Assembly: GCF_002980495.1 (NCBI RefSeq)
Contig: NZ_PVBR01000001.1
Location: forward strand, 186,001-250,000
Direction: 5' to 3'
Length of the DNA stretch: 64,000 nt
From: Phyllobacterium phragmitis
GTDB taxonomy: Bacteria > Pseudomonadota > Alphaproteobacteria > Rhizobiales > Rhizobiaceae
The first letter of the stretch is position 1; each line of letters begins with the position of its first letter. Below the pieces are notes generated by a model. The model was given only the letters and a program-made list of their open reading frames with translations, was not told the DNA's origin and made no database searches. Below are positions 1 to 8,231 of this stretch, in pieces. The translations under genes were made by a program, and so were the position numbers.

Positions 1-965
1 CGGCCGCCGACGATACGAACCGCCTTGCGGTCAAATCGGACGCCCTCCTTTTGAGCCATGACGATGTGACGCCGGGAACGGGCGATATGCGCGCAACGCT
101 CAACAAGGCGGCCGTGGTCAACGATGCCGGGTTCATCTTTCAAACCGGTTGGTCTACGCGCGCACTTTCCGGGCTGCTTGGCGATGACGATTGGAAGGTG
201 AAGGTGAGCCCGGACGGCGTCACCTTCTATGACGGCATCGTGGTGGACAAGGACGACGGGACGGTGAAGTTCTCCCGCGGGGTCCGCGATCCCAACTCGG
301 GCCAGCTTACGACATCCTTGATCCCGGCTGTCACCAAGGACATCTGGCGGATCAATGTGAATACCTCTTCAGGTAGTCCCCGCACCTATGCCATCTCCTC
401 AGTGAGGGAATCTGTCGTCACGCTGACGACCAATCAGGCCGAGGAGATTTTCTCCACGGATATGCGCGATGCGAGCATGGTCCGCGTCTGGAACGTCAGC
501 AAGTCGCCTGCTCAATCGGCCTGGGTCAACTGGAACAATGCCGCCAATCAGATCAACGTCGCAAACATGGCCGATATCGCGACTTGGGAGGCGGGCGAGA
601 CCATCCGTCTTGGCGACCCCACCGGCATCAATGCCCTGAATATGATCGCCCTCGATATCAGCAATTACATGTTCAACAATTACGGCAGGGTATGGCGTCA
701 GCGAGGTCTGCTTTTCTCCAATTCGGTACTGGGCGTAGGCGGCCCGGTCCGGATGGATTACTCCGGCAGCGGCGCGACCGGTACGGCCTTTGGCTCCGTG
801 AGCAATGGCGACGGGTCGACCCAGAGCACGATGGTGAGCGTCTTCACCACTGAACGATCGCCCATCTCGAACTCCAACCTGCTCTTTATCCGGGAGACCA
901 TCATGGCGCCCGCCACGGCCCTTGCCGGCACCAGGCTGTGTCGGTTGGTCGGCATCTATGCCTGA
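1..965 (+). CDS. Phage-type DUF2793 protein, 5'-truncated by window edge
   Basis: The reading frame is open from the first complete codon at position 3 to the TGA at 963-965, so the true start lies outside the window. The N-terminal part (AVKSDALLLSHDDVTPG, then FQTGWSTRALSGLLGDDDW and VKVSPDG) has the pattern of DUF2793 proteins, which sit among tail or tail-fibre genes of prophages in Rhizobiales. The remaining 200 residues are Asn/Ser/Gly-rich and beta-strand-like, as in a receptor-binding or tail-tip module. No other phage gene is visible here, so this is either the last gene of a prophage lying to the left or a stray module. The family call rests on recall of the motif; the exact role is unknown. 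Confidence 0.65.
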   Translation, partial: AADDTNRLAVKSDALLLSHDDVTPGTGDMRATLNKAAVVNDAGFIFQTGWSTRALSGLLGDDDWKVKVSPDGVTFYDGIVVDKDDGTVKFSRGVRDPNSGQLTTSLIPAVTKDIWRINVNTSSGSPRTYAISSVRESVVTLTTNQAEEIFSTDMRDASMVRVWNVSKSPAQSAWVNWNNAANQINVANMADIATWEAGETIRLGDPTGINALNMIALDISNYMFNNYGRVWRQRGLLFSNSVLGVGGPVRMDYSGSGATGTAFGSVSNGDGSTQSTMVSVFTTERSPISNSNLLFIRETIMAPATALAGTRLCRLVGIYA

Positions 966-1307
966 CCACGGCAAAGGGCGGGTTTGGTACGGGGAGGGCA
1001 AATAGCGTCAATGCGATGGGCCCTGCTCATGCGCTGCCGCTTCCATGCGCCGAGTGGCCGTGCTGTGGATAACGGGGGCGACAATGCCGGTGAAGCCCCA
1101 TTTCATCGCCAAATCATATTTGAGACACAAAGGACGACAAAGGACCATTGAAACGTCGGCATGTGCAAATATGATGATTTCAACCGATGATTGTTACCAT
1201 TGATCGTTTTATCTATTATAACGACATGCTGGTAGCAGCGATTCCAGCGGATCAACCGAGGACCGGTATCGGCCGGTTGGTATCCGTTATGGGGAATATG
1301 GTGAGGC
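966..1307. other. Intergenic region between phage-type gene and polysaccharide gene
   Basis: No credible gene was seen in these 340 bases. The second half is AT-rich compared with its surroundings and contains the candidate promoter listed separately. No clear factor-independent terminator follows the phage-type gene. Confidence 0.5.
1191..1219 (+). promoter_or_regulatory. Candidate sigma-70 promoter for the epimerase/dehydratase gene
   Basis: TTGTTA (1191-1196), a 17-base spacer and TATTAT (1214-1219) match 4/6 and 5/6 of the consensus. It lies about 90 bases upstream of the GTG at 1308 in a locally AT-rich patch. Seen in sequence only. Confidence 0.35.
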
Positions 1308-3230
1308 GTGCCGAAAACGGAACCTGCGGCGGTGATGAATTTTAATCGTGTTTGCGGGAAGCTCTCGTTGCTTCCACGCTTTTCCAAGCAGCTGATTCTG
1401 GTTTCTGCGGATTTCGTGATCCTGCTTTTGAGCGTTTATCTCGCTTATGTGCTGCGGCTCGGCTTCGTTTTCACGCCGAACTCTGCGCAGTGCCTTCTCA
1501 TGCTGACGGCTCCCGTCCTTGCAATTCCGGTTTTCCTGCGGTTCGGGCTCTACAGGGCGATCATCCGTTATCTGCCGGAGCGGGCGATCTGGCCGATTTT
1601 CCAGGCAATGGCGATCGGCTCCCTGTTCTGGATCACGCTCGTCTTTCTCACCGAGATGACGGGCGGAGAGGGCGTGCCGCGATCGGTGCCCCTGCTATAC
1701 TGGCTGTTGAGCACGATCCTGATTGCCTCGAGCCGGTTCGGAGCAAAATGGTTGCTGCGGCTTGGCCGGAACGACAAGACCTACAGCCATTCCGCCTTGA
1801 TCGTCGGGGCGGGCGAAGCCGGACGGCAACTGGCGACGGCCCTGCGCAGCCATAGCGATACATTCGTGCTCGGCTTCGTGGATCAGGATCCGGCGCTCTG
1901 TGGAATGGATATCGTCGGCCTGCGCGTCTATCCGCCTGAGCAGATCCAGAGCCTGATCGAAAATCACGGCATCACCGAAGTCGTCATCTCCGATCCAACG
2001 CTCGATAGCGCGCAACGCCGCATGCTGATCGCGCAGCTCAAAGGACTGCCGGTCAATACGCGCATTCTGCCGCCGATAGCCGATCTGACGCGCGGCAAAT
2101 ATCTGGTCAGCGCCCTGCGCAATATCGAGATCGACGATCTGCTCGGCCGTTCGCCCGTTCCGCCCGACGCTTCCCTCCTGCGCAGCATGGTGGAAGGAAA
2201 GGTGATCATGGTGACCGGCGCCGGCGGATCGATCGGCAGCGAACTCTGCCGCACGGTTTCCCATTGGTCGCCCGCCAGGATCGTTCTGTACGAGATGAGC
2301 GAATTCGCGCTCTATCAGATCGACCGCAAGCTCCGCGAGGAGGCGCGCTGCGAGATCGTGCCGCTTCTGGGCTCGGTGCTCGACCAGGAACTCGTCGAGC
2401 GCGCCATCCGTGAAAACGGCGTCGATACCGTCTATCATTGCGCCGCCTACAAGCATGTTCCCCTGGTGGAGGCCAATCCGTTCGAAGGCATTCGCAACAA
2501 TGTCTTCGGTACCGCCGCCGTTGCCGAAGCCGTCCTGGCGACGGGGATCGAGCGCATGGTCCTGATCTCGTCGGACAAGGCGGTCCGGCCGACGAACGTC
2601 ATGGGCGCAACCAAGCGCTGGGCCGAGTTCATCGTGCTTCACTATAGCAGAATGGCGGCGGCGAGCGGCCAGGACCAGTTCTTTTCCGCCGTGCGCTTCG
2701 GCAATGTCCTTGGTTCGAACGGTTCCGTCGTCCCGCTCTTTCAAGAGCAGATTGCCCGAGGCGGTCCTGTTACACTCACCCACGAGGACATGACGCGCTA
2801 TTTCATGTCGATCAGGGAAGCTTCCGAATTGATCGTCCAGTCGGGAGCCTTATCGGAAACCGGCGATACCGTGCTTCTCGAAATGGGCGAACCGGTCAAG
2901 ATCCGCGACCTTGCCGAAAACATGGTCCTGCTCGCCGGGCTGACGGTCCGCAATGAGAACAATCCGGAAGGCGATATCGCGATCGAGGTGGTCGGCATAC
3001 GCGACGGGGAAAAATTGTTCGAGGAGCTTTTCTACGATCCCTCGGTCGCGGAAATCACCCGGCATCCAAAGATCATGAAAGCCCGGCACAACGGCATGAT
3101 CGTCGCCGATCTGCCGGCGGAGCTCGAAAGACTGCGCGTCGCCGTCGCCGCCCGCGACGAGGAGCGGACGCGGCGCATCCTTTTCGGCCTGATCGCAACG
3201 GCAAGCGAGCTGCACAAATTGTCGGCCTGA
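1308..3230 (+). CDS. Membrane NDP-sugar epimerase/4,6-dehydratase (WbpM/PglF/CapD family)
   Basis: This is a 640-residue protein of the usual full length for the WbpM/FlaA1-long family. Four membrane segments fill roughly residues 25-145 (for example LILVSADFVILLLSVYLAYV). A first Rossmann domain follows with GAGEAGRQLATAL near residue 165. The catalytic SDR domain starts with VTGAGGSIGSELC near residue 302 and carries the family signature SSDKAVRPTNVMGATKR, containing the Met-Lys catalytic pair. Such enzymes convert UDP-GlcNAc to 4-keto-6-deoxy sugars at the inner membrane for O-antigen or capsule assembly. The first possible start is GTG 1308; ATG 1335 is an equally reasonable alternative. 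It converges with the transferase gene only 11 bases downstream. In Pseudomonas, WbpM works with WbpL, and the same pairing is seen here. Confidence 0.9.
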   Translation: MPKTEPAAVMNFNRVCGKLSLLPRFSKQLILVSADFVILLLSVYLAYVLRLGFVFTPNSAQCLLMLTAPVLAIPVFLRFGLYRAIIRYLPERAIWPIFQAMAIGSLFWITLVFLTEMTGGEGVPRSVPLLYWLLSTILIASSRFGAKWLLRLGRNDKTYSHSALIVGAGEAGRQLATALRSHSDTFVLGFVDQDPALCGMDIVGLRVYPPEQIQSLIENHGITEVVISDPTLDSAQRRMLIAQLKGLPVNTRILPPIADLTRGKYLVSALRNIEIDDLLGRSPVPPDASLLRSMVEGKVIMVTGAGGSIGSELCRTVSHWSPARIVLYEMSEFALYQIDRKLREEARCEIVPLLGSVLDQELVERAIRENGVDTVYHCAAYKHVPLVEANPFEGIRNNVFGTAAVAEAVLATGIERMVLISSDKAVRPTNVMGATKRWAEFIVLHYSRMAAASGQDQFFSAVRFGNVLGSNGSVVPLFQEQIARGGPVTLTHEDMTRYFMSIREASELIVQSGALSETGDTVLLEMGEPVKIRDLAENMVLLAGLTVRNENNPEGDIAIEVVGIRDGEKLFEELFYDPSVAEITRHPKIMKARHNGMIVADLPAELERLRVAVAARDEERTRRILFGLIATASELHKLSA

Positions 3231-3241
3231 TCGGGCTTGCT

Positions 3242-4270
3242 TTAAAGAATTCCGCGCAAGCGCAACAAAAGTGCGGCCGTTGCGGCCAGGCCTATGACGG
3301 CGAAGATCGCCATCCCGGCAAGACCAGCCGTGGTTGCCGCGCCTGCAGCGCAGATCGCCAGGAGAATATCGAGCACCGCGACATGGCCTATGACGCGCAG
3401 CACCGGCCAGCCGGCGCGCCGGGCGATCTGATAGGCATGTTTCGAATGAGCGGCGAGGACATTCTCGCCGGCCACGAGCCGCATCACCAGCGTCGAGCCC
3501 GTCTCCAGCAGATAATAGAGCGGTAGCAGCAGGCCGGCGAGAAGCGCCGTCTCGCGCGCCACCATCAGGAACACGGCGCCTGCGAGGAGGCCGAGCGGCA
3601 GGCTGCCGGAATCGCCGAGGAATATCCGGGCAGGCGGCCTGTTGAAGAAGGCGAAGCCGAGGAGCGCGCCGCCGGTTGCCGCCGCGAGCGCGCCGCTTTG
3701 CGGGCCCGCCATGCCGAACACGGCAAGCAGCATGGCCGCAAGAAGCGGAATGCCGATGCCCGTCACGCTCATCAGGTCGAGCCCGTCCATGAAATTGGTC
3801 ATGTTGATGAATGACAGAAGCGCGAACGCCATGAGCAATGCTTCCAGCCATTGCGGCAGAAGGTCTGGCAGCAGCCGGAAATCCGGGCCGAACCCATAGA
3901 CGCAGAGACCGGCGGCGAGGATCTGCGCGCAAAGCCGCACGGCAACCGGAAGCGAAAGCCGGTCGTCTAAAAAGCCGGTCAACCAGAGAAGCGCCGCCGC
4001 AATCGAAACGCAGAGGAGAAAGCGTGCATCGAGGCCGGCCGCCGGCCCGAGCACCACCAGCACGCCGAGTGCCGCCGGAATAACCGCCAACCCGCCGATC
4101 TGGCGCGCTGGAGCCGTATGGTTGGAGCGCTCGTTTTGGGCGGCGGCCAGAAAGCCGGACGGCAGTGCTCTCGCCAAAGCCGCCAGAAGCAGCACGGCGG
4201 CTGCGGCGCTCGCCAGAAACGAAATGATCAAAACGGACGTGACGGGAAAGGACATGTTCAGAAAAGACAT
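3242..4270 (-). CDS. WecA/WbpL-like undecaprenyl-phosphate sugar-1-phosphate transferase (GT4/MraY family)
   Basis: This is a polytopic membrane protein of 342 residues with about ten hydrophobic segments, the usual size for WecA/WbpL/MraY relatives. The family signatures are FLDDR, NMTNFMDGLDLM (the magnesium-binding NxxNxxDGxD-type motif), RIFLGDSGSLPLG and a late HSKHAYQ motif for the sugar nucleotide. It should load the first sugar-1-phosphate onto undecaprenyl phosphate and so initiate O-polysaccharide synthesis. ATG 4270 gives MSFLNMSFPV directly before the first helix; ATG 4255 is possible. The frame is open further upstream across the tRNA, but that part is non-coding. It is oriented against the O-antigen operon and probably starts the chains exported by Wzm/Wzt. 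Confidence 0.88.
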   Translation of the reverse strand: MSFLNMSFPVTSVLIISFLASAAAAVLLLAALARALPSGFLAAAQNERSNHTAPARQIGGLAVIPAALGVLVVLGPAAGLDARFLLCVSIAAALLWLTGFLDDRLSLPVAVRLCAQILAAGLCVYGFGPDFRLLPDLLPQWLEALLMAFALLSFINMTNFMDGLDLMSVTGIGIPLLAAMLLAVFGMAGPQSGALAAATGGALLGFAFFNRPPARIFLGDSGSLPLGLLAGAVFLMVARETALLAGLLLPLYYLLETGSTLVMRLVAGENVLAAHSKHAYQIARRAGWPVLRVIGHVAVLDILLAICAAGAATTAGLAGMAIFAVIGLAATAALLLRLRGIL

Positions 4271-4551
4271 GGGGACCAGGCTCTCGCAGCATGAGAGAAT
4301 GCCAGTAGCATTGGCCGTGTCGATGGAGCAAGTCCAGACGCGATCGGCCGCTGTCCGGACTTTTCGCAAAAACAAGCAATTACGGCATTTCGCGGAATCA
4401 AAGTCGGAGCAGCGCCGGCCGTTTCGCAGCCCTGTGGGAAATGCCTGTGGCAAGCGCCAAACTGTGAAAGACCTCCATTGCGCAAGGCTTCGCGAGCGGC
4501 TATAAGGCCGCCCGACCGCTCTGTCTTTTTCAGACATGCAACAGCGAGCGA

Positions 4552-4626
4552 TGGGGCGTAGCCAAGTGGTAAGGCACCGGTTTTTGGTACCGGCAATCGC
4601 AGGTTCGAATCCTGCCGCCCCAGCCA
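4552..4626 (+). tRNA. tRNA-Gln (anticodon TTG)
   Basis: A complete cloverleaf is visible. The acceptor stem TGGGGCG pairs with CGCCCCA before the discriminator G and an encoded CCA. The anticodon stem CCGGT/ACCGG encloses the loop TTTTGGT, giving anticodon TTG, and GGTTCGAATCC forms the T-arm. The tRNA lies between the outward-reading initiating transferase gene and a toxin-antitoxin pair, so its 3' end is a plausible integration site, though no attachment repeat was found. Confidence 0.96.
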
Positions 4627-4664
4627 AACTACGATTCAAATGCGCTCTTTCACCCCGGAGCGGG

Positions 4665-4970
4665 CTATGTCGGCCAATCCTCGTTGGGCCAGTCGCGTGA
4701 TGTGTGGATCACGCGCAATATAGCGATGCACTCACGCCCCTCATTGGAGGCGATGGCGTAGGCGATGATATAAGGTAATTTGGGCGTACTCTTTTCGTAA
4801 GTTCCACTGACGCGACCAAGGCGACCGGTCGCCCTGGCAGCAAGACCTTGCACGACTTTTTCTATCTGGATGCCAACTCGTTCGGCGGCGGGCGGGTTGT
4901 CCTTGGCGATGTAACGTAGAATATCCAGAAAGTCTGCGCGCGCCTCGGGCGCCCAGATTACGGGGCGCAT
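4665..4970 (-). CDS. parE: ParE/RelE-family toxin
   Basis: The product is 101 residues. VIWAPEARADFLDILRYIA at the start and the C-terminal ILRVIHTSRDW are the classic ParE/RelE-superfamily pattern of a compact alpha/beta toxin. ParE members poison DNA gyrase and RelE members cleave mRNA on the ribosome; the length and the ...DFLDILRYIA helix favour ParE. Its ATG overlaps the stop of the upstream antitoxin by one base (TGATG), showing translational coupling in a two-gene operon. It lies immediately downstream of tRNA-Gln on the opposite strand. The toxin target is inferred from the family. Confidence 0.85.
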   Translation of the reverse strand: MRPVIWAPEARADFLDILRYIAKDNPPAAERVGIQIEKVVQGLAARATGRLGRVSGTYEKSTPKLPYIIAYAIASNEGRECIAILRVIHTSRDWPNEDWPT

Positions 4971-5239
4971 CAGTCTGCTGAGCTTATCGTGGTTTTTGCG
5001 TTCGCAATGATCTGCCGCGCTTCTCCCATTACTTCATCATGAGAAGCGACATTACCGGCTTTTACGTTGGCCAGCGCTTTCTCGATTCCCTCGACGATTT
5101 CAAGTTCGCGATCCACATAGGCAGAGACAGCCTCGGCGGCAAGAAAAGAGCGGCTGCGCCGTGTGCCAAGCGCAAGACGTTCAAGTTTGTCTTTTACGTC
5201 TGTGGAAACACGGATGGTCATGGTGGCGCTGGCGGACAT
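4970..5239 (-). CDS. Ribbon-helix-helix (CopG/ParD-like) antitoxin
   Basis: This is an 89-residue protein. The first 50 residues (MTIRVSTDVKDKLERLA, then RSRSFLAAEAVSAYVDRE) form a ribbon-helix-helix DNA-binding fold, and the charged C-terminal half should wrap around the toxin. AAGAGGA about eight bases before ATG 5239 is a good ribosome-binding site. As the first gene of the pair it should neutralise the downstream ParE-like toxin and repress their shared promoter, which would lie in 5240-5330. Confidence 0.85.
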   Translation of the reverse strand: MSASATMTIRVSTDVKDKLERLALGTRRSRSFLAAEAVSAYVDRELEIVEGIEKALANVKAGNVASHDEVMGEARQIIANAKTTISSAD

Positions 5240-5663
5240 GGCAAAATCCTCTTGAGGCGTTTGTGTACATTACAGCACTTCCGCGCACAAAGCCATACTT
5301 GAATTCGTCGGGAGCGCCATCACGCCGAAACCCGTTTAAACCTCTCCGCATCCACCATGAGCACTTTCATGTCCGCCGGAGGCGAGACGCAAAAAGTTCT
5401 AAATGCTTCCAGGAACCCCAGCCAGCGATCATGTCATCGTTCTCTCGGGAAGGGTATCGTAAAAACTTTTGCGAATGGGAAAAATCGCAACTGTAACACT
5501 TTGCAGCGCATAAAGTCGGAACATCGGCCTTCAGATTAACGCCCCATCTGTCTATGCCGATTCTTAATTCGCTTGCCCGAGACAAGACACTGCGGCCACC
5601 ACCGTTGATAGTCCTGACTGATACAGCTATGTTATATCCCGATGGTTTTGGTGAGAGGGGGCT
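5240..5663. other. Intergenic region, toxin-antitoxin promoter side
   Basis: This is a 424-base space between the leftward toxin-antitoxin pair and the rightward lipoprotein gene. Short open frames exist on both strands but none has codon usage or resemblance to support it. The antitoxin promoter must lie here, but no clear operator could be fixed by eye. Confidence 0.4.
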
Positions 5664-5996
5664 TTGATTAAATCTGTAATTATATTGCTAAGTTCAATGG
5701 TTGTGCTGGTGGCCTGTGTATCGTCGGAAAGACCTAAGCCTTCACTGATGCCAATATCTGCAACGACAGCTTACACTTCCGAGCAAGTTCATGCGATTTG
5801 TTATTCCGAGGGTCTCAATGTCCAAAGTGCGGTTCGGGCAAACCGTCCGACAAGTGTAGTCGTGAATACTTCGTCAGGTAGCGGCGGCTTTGCCGAAGGC
5901 TTCAATCGGAACTTCGACTCCGGTCCATCAGGTAGGAGGGAACGTGACGCGGCATATGCAGCATGCGCAGCGCGGCATGGATACGTTCTTCGTTGA
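5664..5996 (+). CDS. Small predicted lipoprotein of unknown function
   Basis: This 110-residue product begins with a lipoprotein signal peptide: MIKSVIILLSSMVVLVACVSS has a basic start, a hydrophobic core and the lipobox LVAC with the acylated Cys at about residue 18. The mature part has one Cys early (AICYSEG) and one late (YAACAARHG), which may form a disulfide, and a Gly/Ser-rich middle. The start is TTG at 5664, chosen because GAGAGGGG lies five bases upstream. No function is recognised. Its base composition is lower in GC than the genes around it, so it may be a recent arrival beside the toxin-antitoxin pair. Confidence 0.65.
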   Translation: MIKSVIILLSSMVVLVACVSSERPKPSLMPISATTAYTSEQVHAICYSEGLNVQSAVRANRPTSVVVNTSSGSGGFAEGFNRNFDSGPSGRRERDAAYAACAARHGYVLR

Positions 5997-6396
5997 CGTA
6001 AACGCCAACACGATCAGCACCGCTTGAGAACTACAAGATTTCAACTCGGCATGGCTCCTTCATGTTGAATTGTCGGTCTGGCTTGCGCCTTGGCAGGCTT
6101 CGCAGCACGGATTTTACGGGAGATTATGATTTCTCTCCTGTGCACGCTTCGACCGGTTCAACTCGAGCATCGATTGCCACCGCGTATATCTCCAGCATTC
6201 ATTCTCCAATTTGTTGAGATATCCGGAACTCCGCTGCAGGCCTGTTTCAATATTCCCTTGGGGATGAGAGCTGGGCTCAGACCAAACGCAGTTCAAACCG
6301 AGCAAGCCCATCCCCTGTGCAAAATCCAGTTCGGCTTTGACGTGCGGAGAGATTCTCCATAAACACCAATTACCAGAAATAAGCGGACTTGATTAA
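5997..6396. other. Intergenic region upstream of ugd
   Basis: These 400 bases show no credible gene. Short frames on both strands lack start signals and resemblance. Composition is lower in GC than in ugd. The ugd promoter presumably lies in the last 100 bases, but no convincing -35/-10 pair was found. Confidence 0.35.
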
Positions 6397-7728
6397 ATGA
6401 ATATATCGATGATCGGCACGGGCTATGTCGGCCTGGTCTCCGGGGTTTGTTTTGCGGAATTCGGGTTTCAGGTGAGTTGTGTCGATCTGAATGCCGGGCT
6501 GATCGCGCGGCTTTCGGCGGGCGAGGCGACGATCTTCGAGCCGGGGCTGGACGAACTGATGACGCGCAACATCCGCGATGGCCGGCTGTCGTTTACCACC
6601 GATCTCGCTGCGAGCGTGGCCGGGGCCGATGTGATCTTCATCGCGGTCGGCACGCCGTCGCGCCGCGGTGATGGCGAGGCGGATCTGCAATATATCGAGG
6701 CGGCGGCCGACGCGGTTGCGGCGGCGATGAAGCCCGGCGCTGTCATCGTCATCAAATCGACGGTGGTGGTCGGCACCAATGCACGCATCCGTGATCGTAT
6801 CCGCGCCGCACGTCCCGGCGTGGAGTTCTCGATGGTGTCGAACCCGGAATTCCTGCGCGAGGGCTCGGCGATCGAGGATTTCATGCGGCCCGACCGCGTG
6901 GTGGTCGGCGTCGAGGACACGCGTGGGCGCGAGGCGATGCGCCGCGTCTACCGGCCGCTCTACCTGCGCGAGACGCCGATGGTGATGACGACGCTGGAGA
7001 ATGCCGAGATCATCAAATATGCCGCCAATGCCTTCCTGGCGATGAAGGTCACCTTCATCAACCAGGTGGCGGACCTTTGCGAGAAGGCCGGCGGCAATGT
7101 CCAGGAGGTGGCCCACGCCATCGGCATGGACAAGCGCATCGGGGCGAAGTTCCTGCATGCGGGCCCCGGTTTCGGCGGCTCGTGTTTCCCCAAGGATACG
7201 CGCGCCTTCGCGGCGACGGGGCGGCGCTTCGATGCGCCGCAGACGTTGATCGAGGAAGTGGTGGCGGTCAACGAGACGCGCAAGCAGGCGATGGCCGCGC
7301 GCATTATCGAGGCGGCGCGCCAAAGCGACGCGGCCAGCGTGGCGGTGCTCGGCGTCGCCTTCAAGCCCAATACCGACGATATCCGCGAAGCGCCGGCGAT
7401 CGATATCATCGCGGCGATCCAGAAGGCGGGGCTGACCGTGCGCGCCCATGATCCGGAAGCAATGGTGACGGCCAGGGCGGCGCTGCCCGGCGTCGTCTGG
7501 TGTAACTCGGCCTATGAGGCAGCGGAAGGCGCCGGCGTCACTGCGCTTTTGACCGAGTGGAACGCCTACCGCGCGCTGGATCTGAAGAAGATCGCCGGCC
7601 TCATGACCGGCAATGTGCTGATCGACCTGCGCAATGTCTACAAGGCCGAGGATATCGAGGGAACCGGCCTGGACTATAGATCGGTAGGCAACAGCAGCGC
7701 TTTTCCAAAGGCCGGGGAACACCACTGA
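6397..7728 (+). CDS. ugd: UDP-glucose 6-dehydrogenase
   Basis: The 443-residue protein oxidises UDP-glucose to UDP-glucuronate, the precursor of acidic polysaccharides. The NAD-binding loop is MIGTGYVGLV at residues 5-14. The catalytic cysteine is in GFGGSCFPKDTRAF (Cys263), and the C-terminal UDP-binding domain contains GVAFKPNTDDIREAPA. Length is normal for the family (about 430-450). Rhizobial homologues are called RkpK or ExoY-linked Ugd; which name applies here cannot be settled. It precedes the GDP-mannose/GDP-rhamnose genes but is separated from them by a 500-base space with a gene remnant, so it is probably a separate transcript. Confidence 0.95.
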   Translation: MNISMIGTGYVGLVSGVCFAEFGFQVSCVDLNAGLIARLSAGEATIFEPGLDELMTRNIRDGRLSFTTDLAASVAGADVIFIAVGTPSRRGDGEADLQYIEAAADAVAAAMKPGAVIVIKSTVVVGTNARIRDRIRAARPGVEFSMVSNPEFLREGSAIEDFMRPDRVVVGVEDTRGREAMRRVYRPLYLRETPMVMTTLENAEIIKYAANAFLAMKVTFINQVADLCEKAGGNVQEVAHAIGMDKRIGAKFLHAGPGFGGSCFPKDTRAFAATGRRFDAPQTLIEEVVAVNETRKQAMAARIIEAARQSDAASVAVLGVAFKPNTDDIREAPAIDIIAAIQKAGLTVRAHDPEAMVTARAALPGVVWCNSAYEAAEGAGVTALLTEWNAYRALDLKKIAGLMTGNVLIDLRNVYKAEDIEGTGLDYRSVGNSSAFPKAGEHH

Positions 7729-7815
7729 GCCAGGACGGGCCGGCCGAAGGCGAGGCGGCGTTGCCGTAACAGGCTGAGGCGGCCGCAGGCAGCCGTAAAA
7801 TAGCGACCAAGGGGG

Positions 7816-7875
7816 ATACTGCACAAGCTCATCATACAGATCCCCTGCCTCAACGAGGAGGAGACGCTGGCCTGG
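7816..7875 (+). pseudogene. N-terminal remnant of a family 2 glycosyltransferase
   Basis: Codons from 7819 read LHKLIIQIPCLNEEETLA, the start of a GT2 (DPM1/dolichol-P-glucose-like) glycosyltransferase, including the IPCLNEE nucleotide-binding strand. An AGGGGG stretch precedes it. The codon where Met would stand (7816-7818) is ATA, so a former ATG may have been lost. The similarity stops after about 18 residues, and a dispersed palindromic repeat begins at 7911. The gene is therefore a deletion remnant inside the polysaccharide region, not a functional enzyme. Confidence 0.6.
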
Positions 7876-7910
7876 GCGGAAATCGTGTCCGATAAGGGCA
7901 CGAAGACCTG

Positions 7911-7991
7911 GAGCGGCTCACTTTCAGATGGAAACGCTGGCAGGACAGAGGGGGCGCCTCGCGATTCCATCAAAACAGGAACCGCCCTAAA
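7911..7991 (+). repeat. Short palindromic repeat, family A core
   Basis: GGAAACGCTGGCAGGACAGA begins the core and GATTCCATCAAAACAGGAAC ends it, as in copies near 40748, 47459 and 61082. The two ends form an imperfect inverted repeat. It directly abuts the glycosyltransferase remnant, so the insertion or a recombination through it may have removed the rest of that gene. Confidence 0.75.
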
Positions 7992-8231
7992 GATGATCGC
8001 TGAATTATGCCCTTGCCCATAGTCTGCACGCCAGCGGACGCGATTGTCCGCCACCTGCATCACCCTGGAGTAACAATCCTGAGTTGAATCATCCGAAGGG
8101 ATGCGGTCGTCCGGTTGTCTTTTCCAGGGAAAACGGCTAGACGGTGCTTTCTGATCGAATCCCGATATGAACTGCACTGGTTTTCGTGAAAATCGTTTAC
8201 TTCCGACATTTCTCGAATCAATGATGTGACG

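Noticed and set aside
4271-4639. N-terminal extension of the initiating transferase frame across tRNA-Gln
   Set aside because: The peptide is the antisense translation of a tRNA (GFEPAIAGTKNRCLTTWL), a known artefact; the protein begins at ATG 4270.
6090-6362. 90-codon frame in the gap before ugd
   Set aside because: No ribosome-binding site, no resemblance, and composition unlike neighbouring genes.
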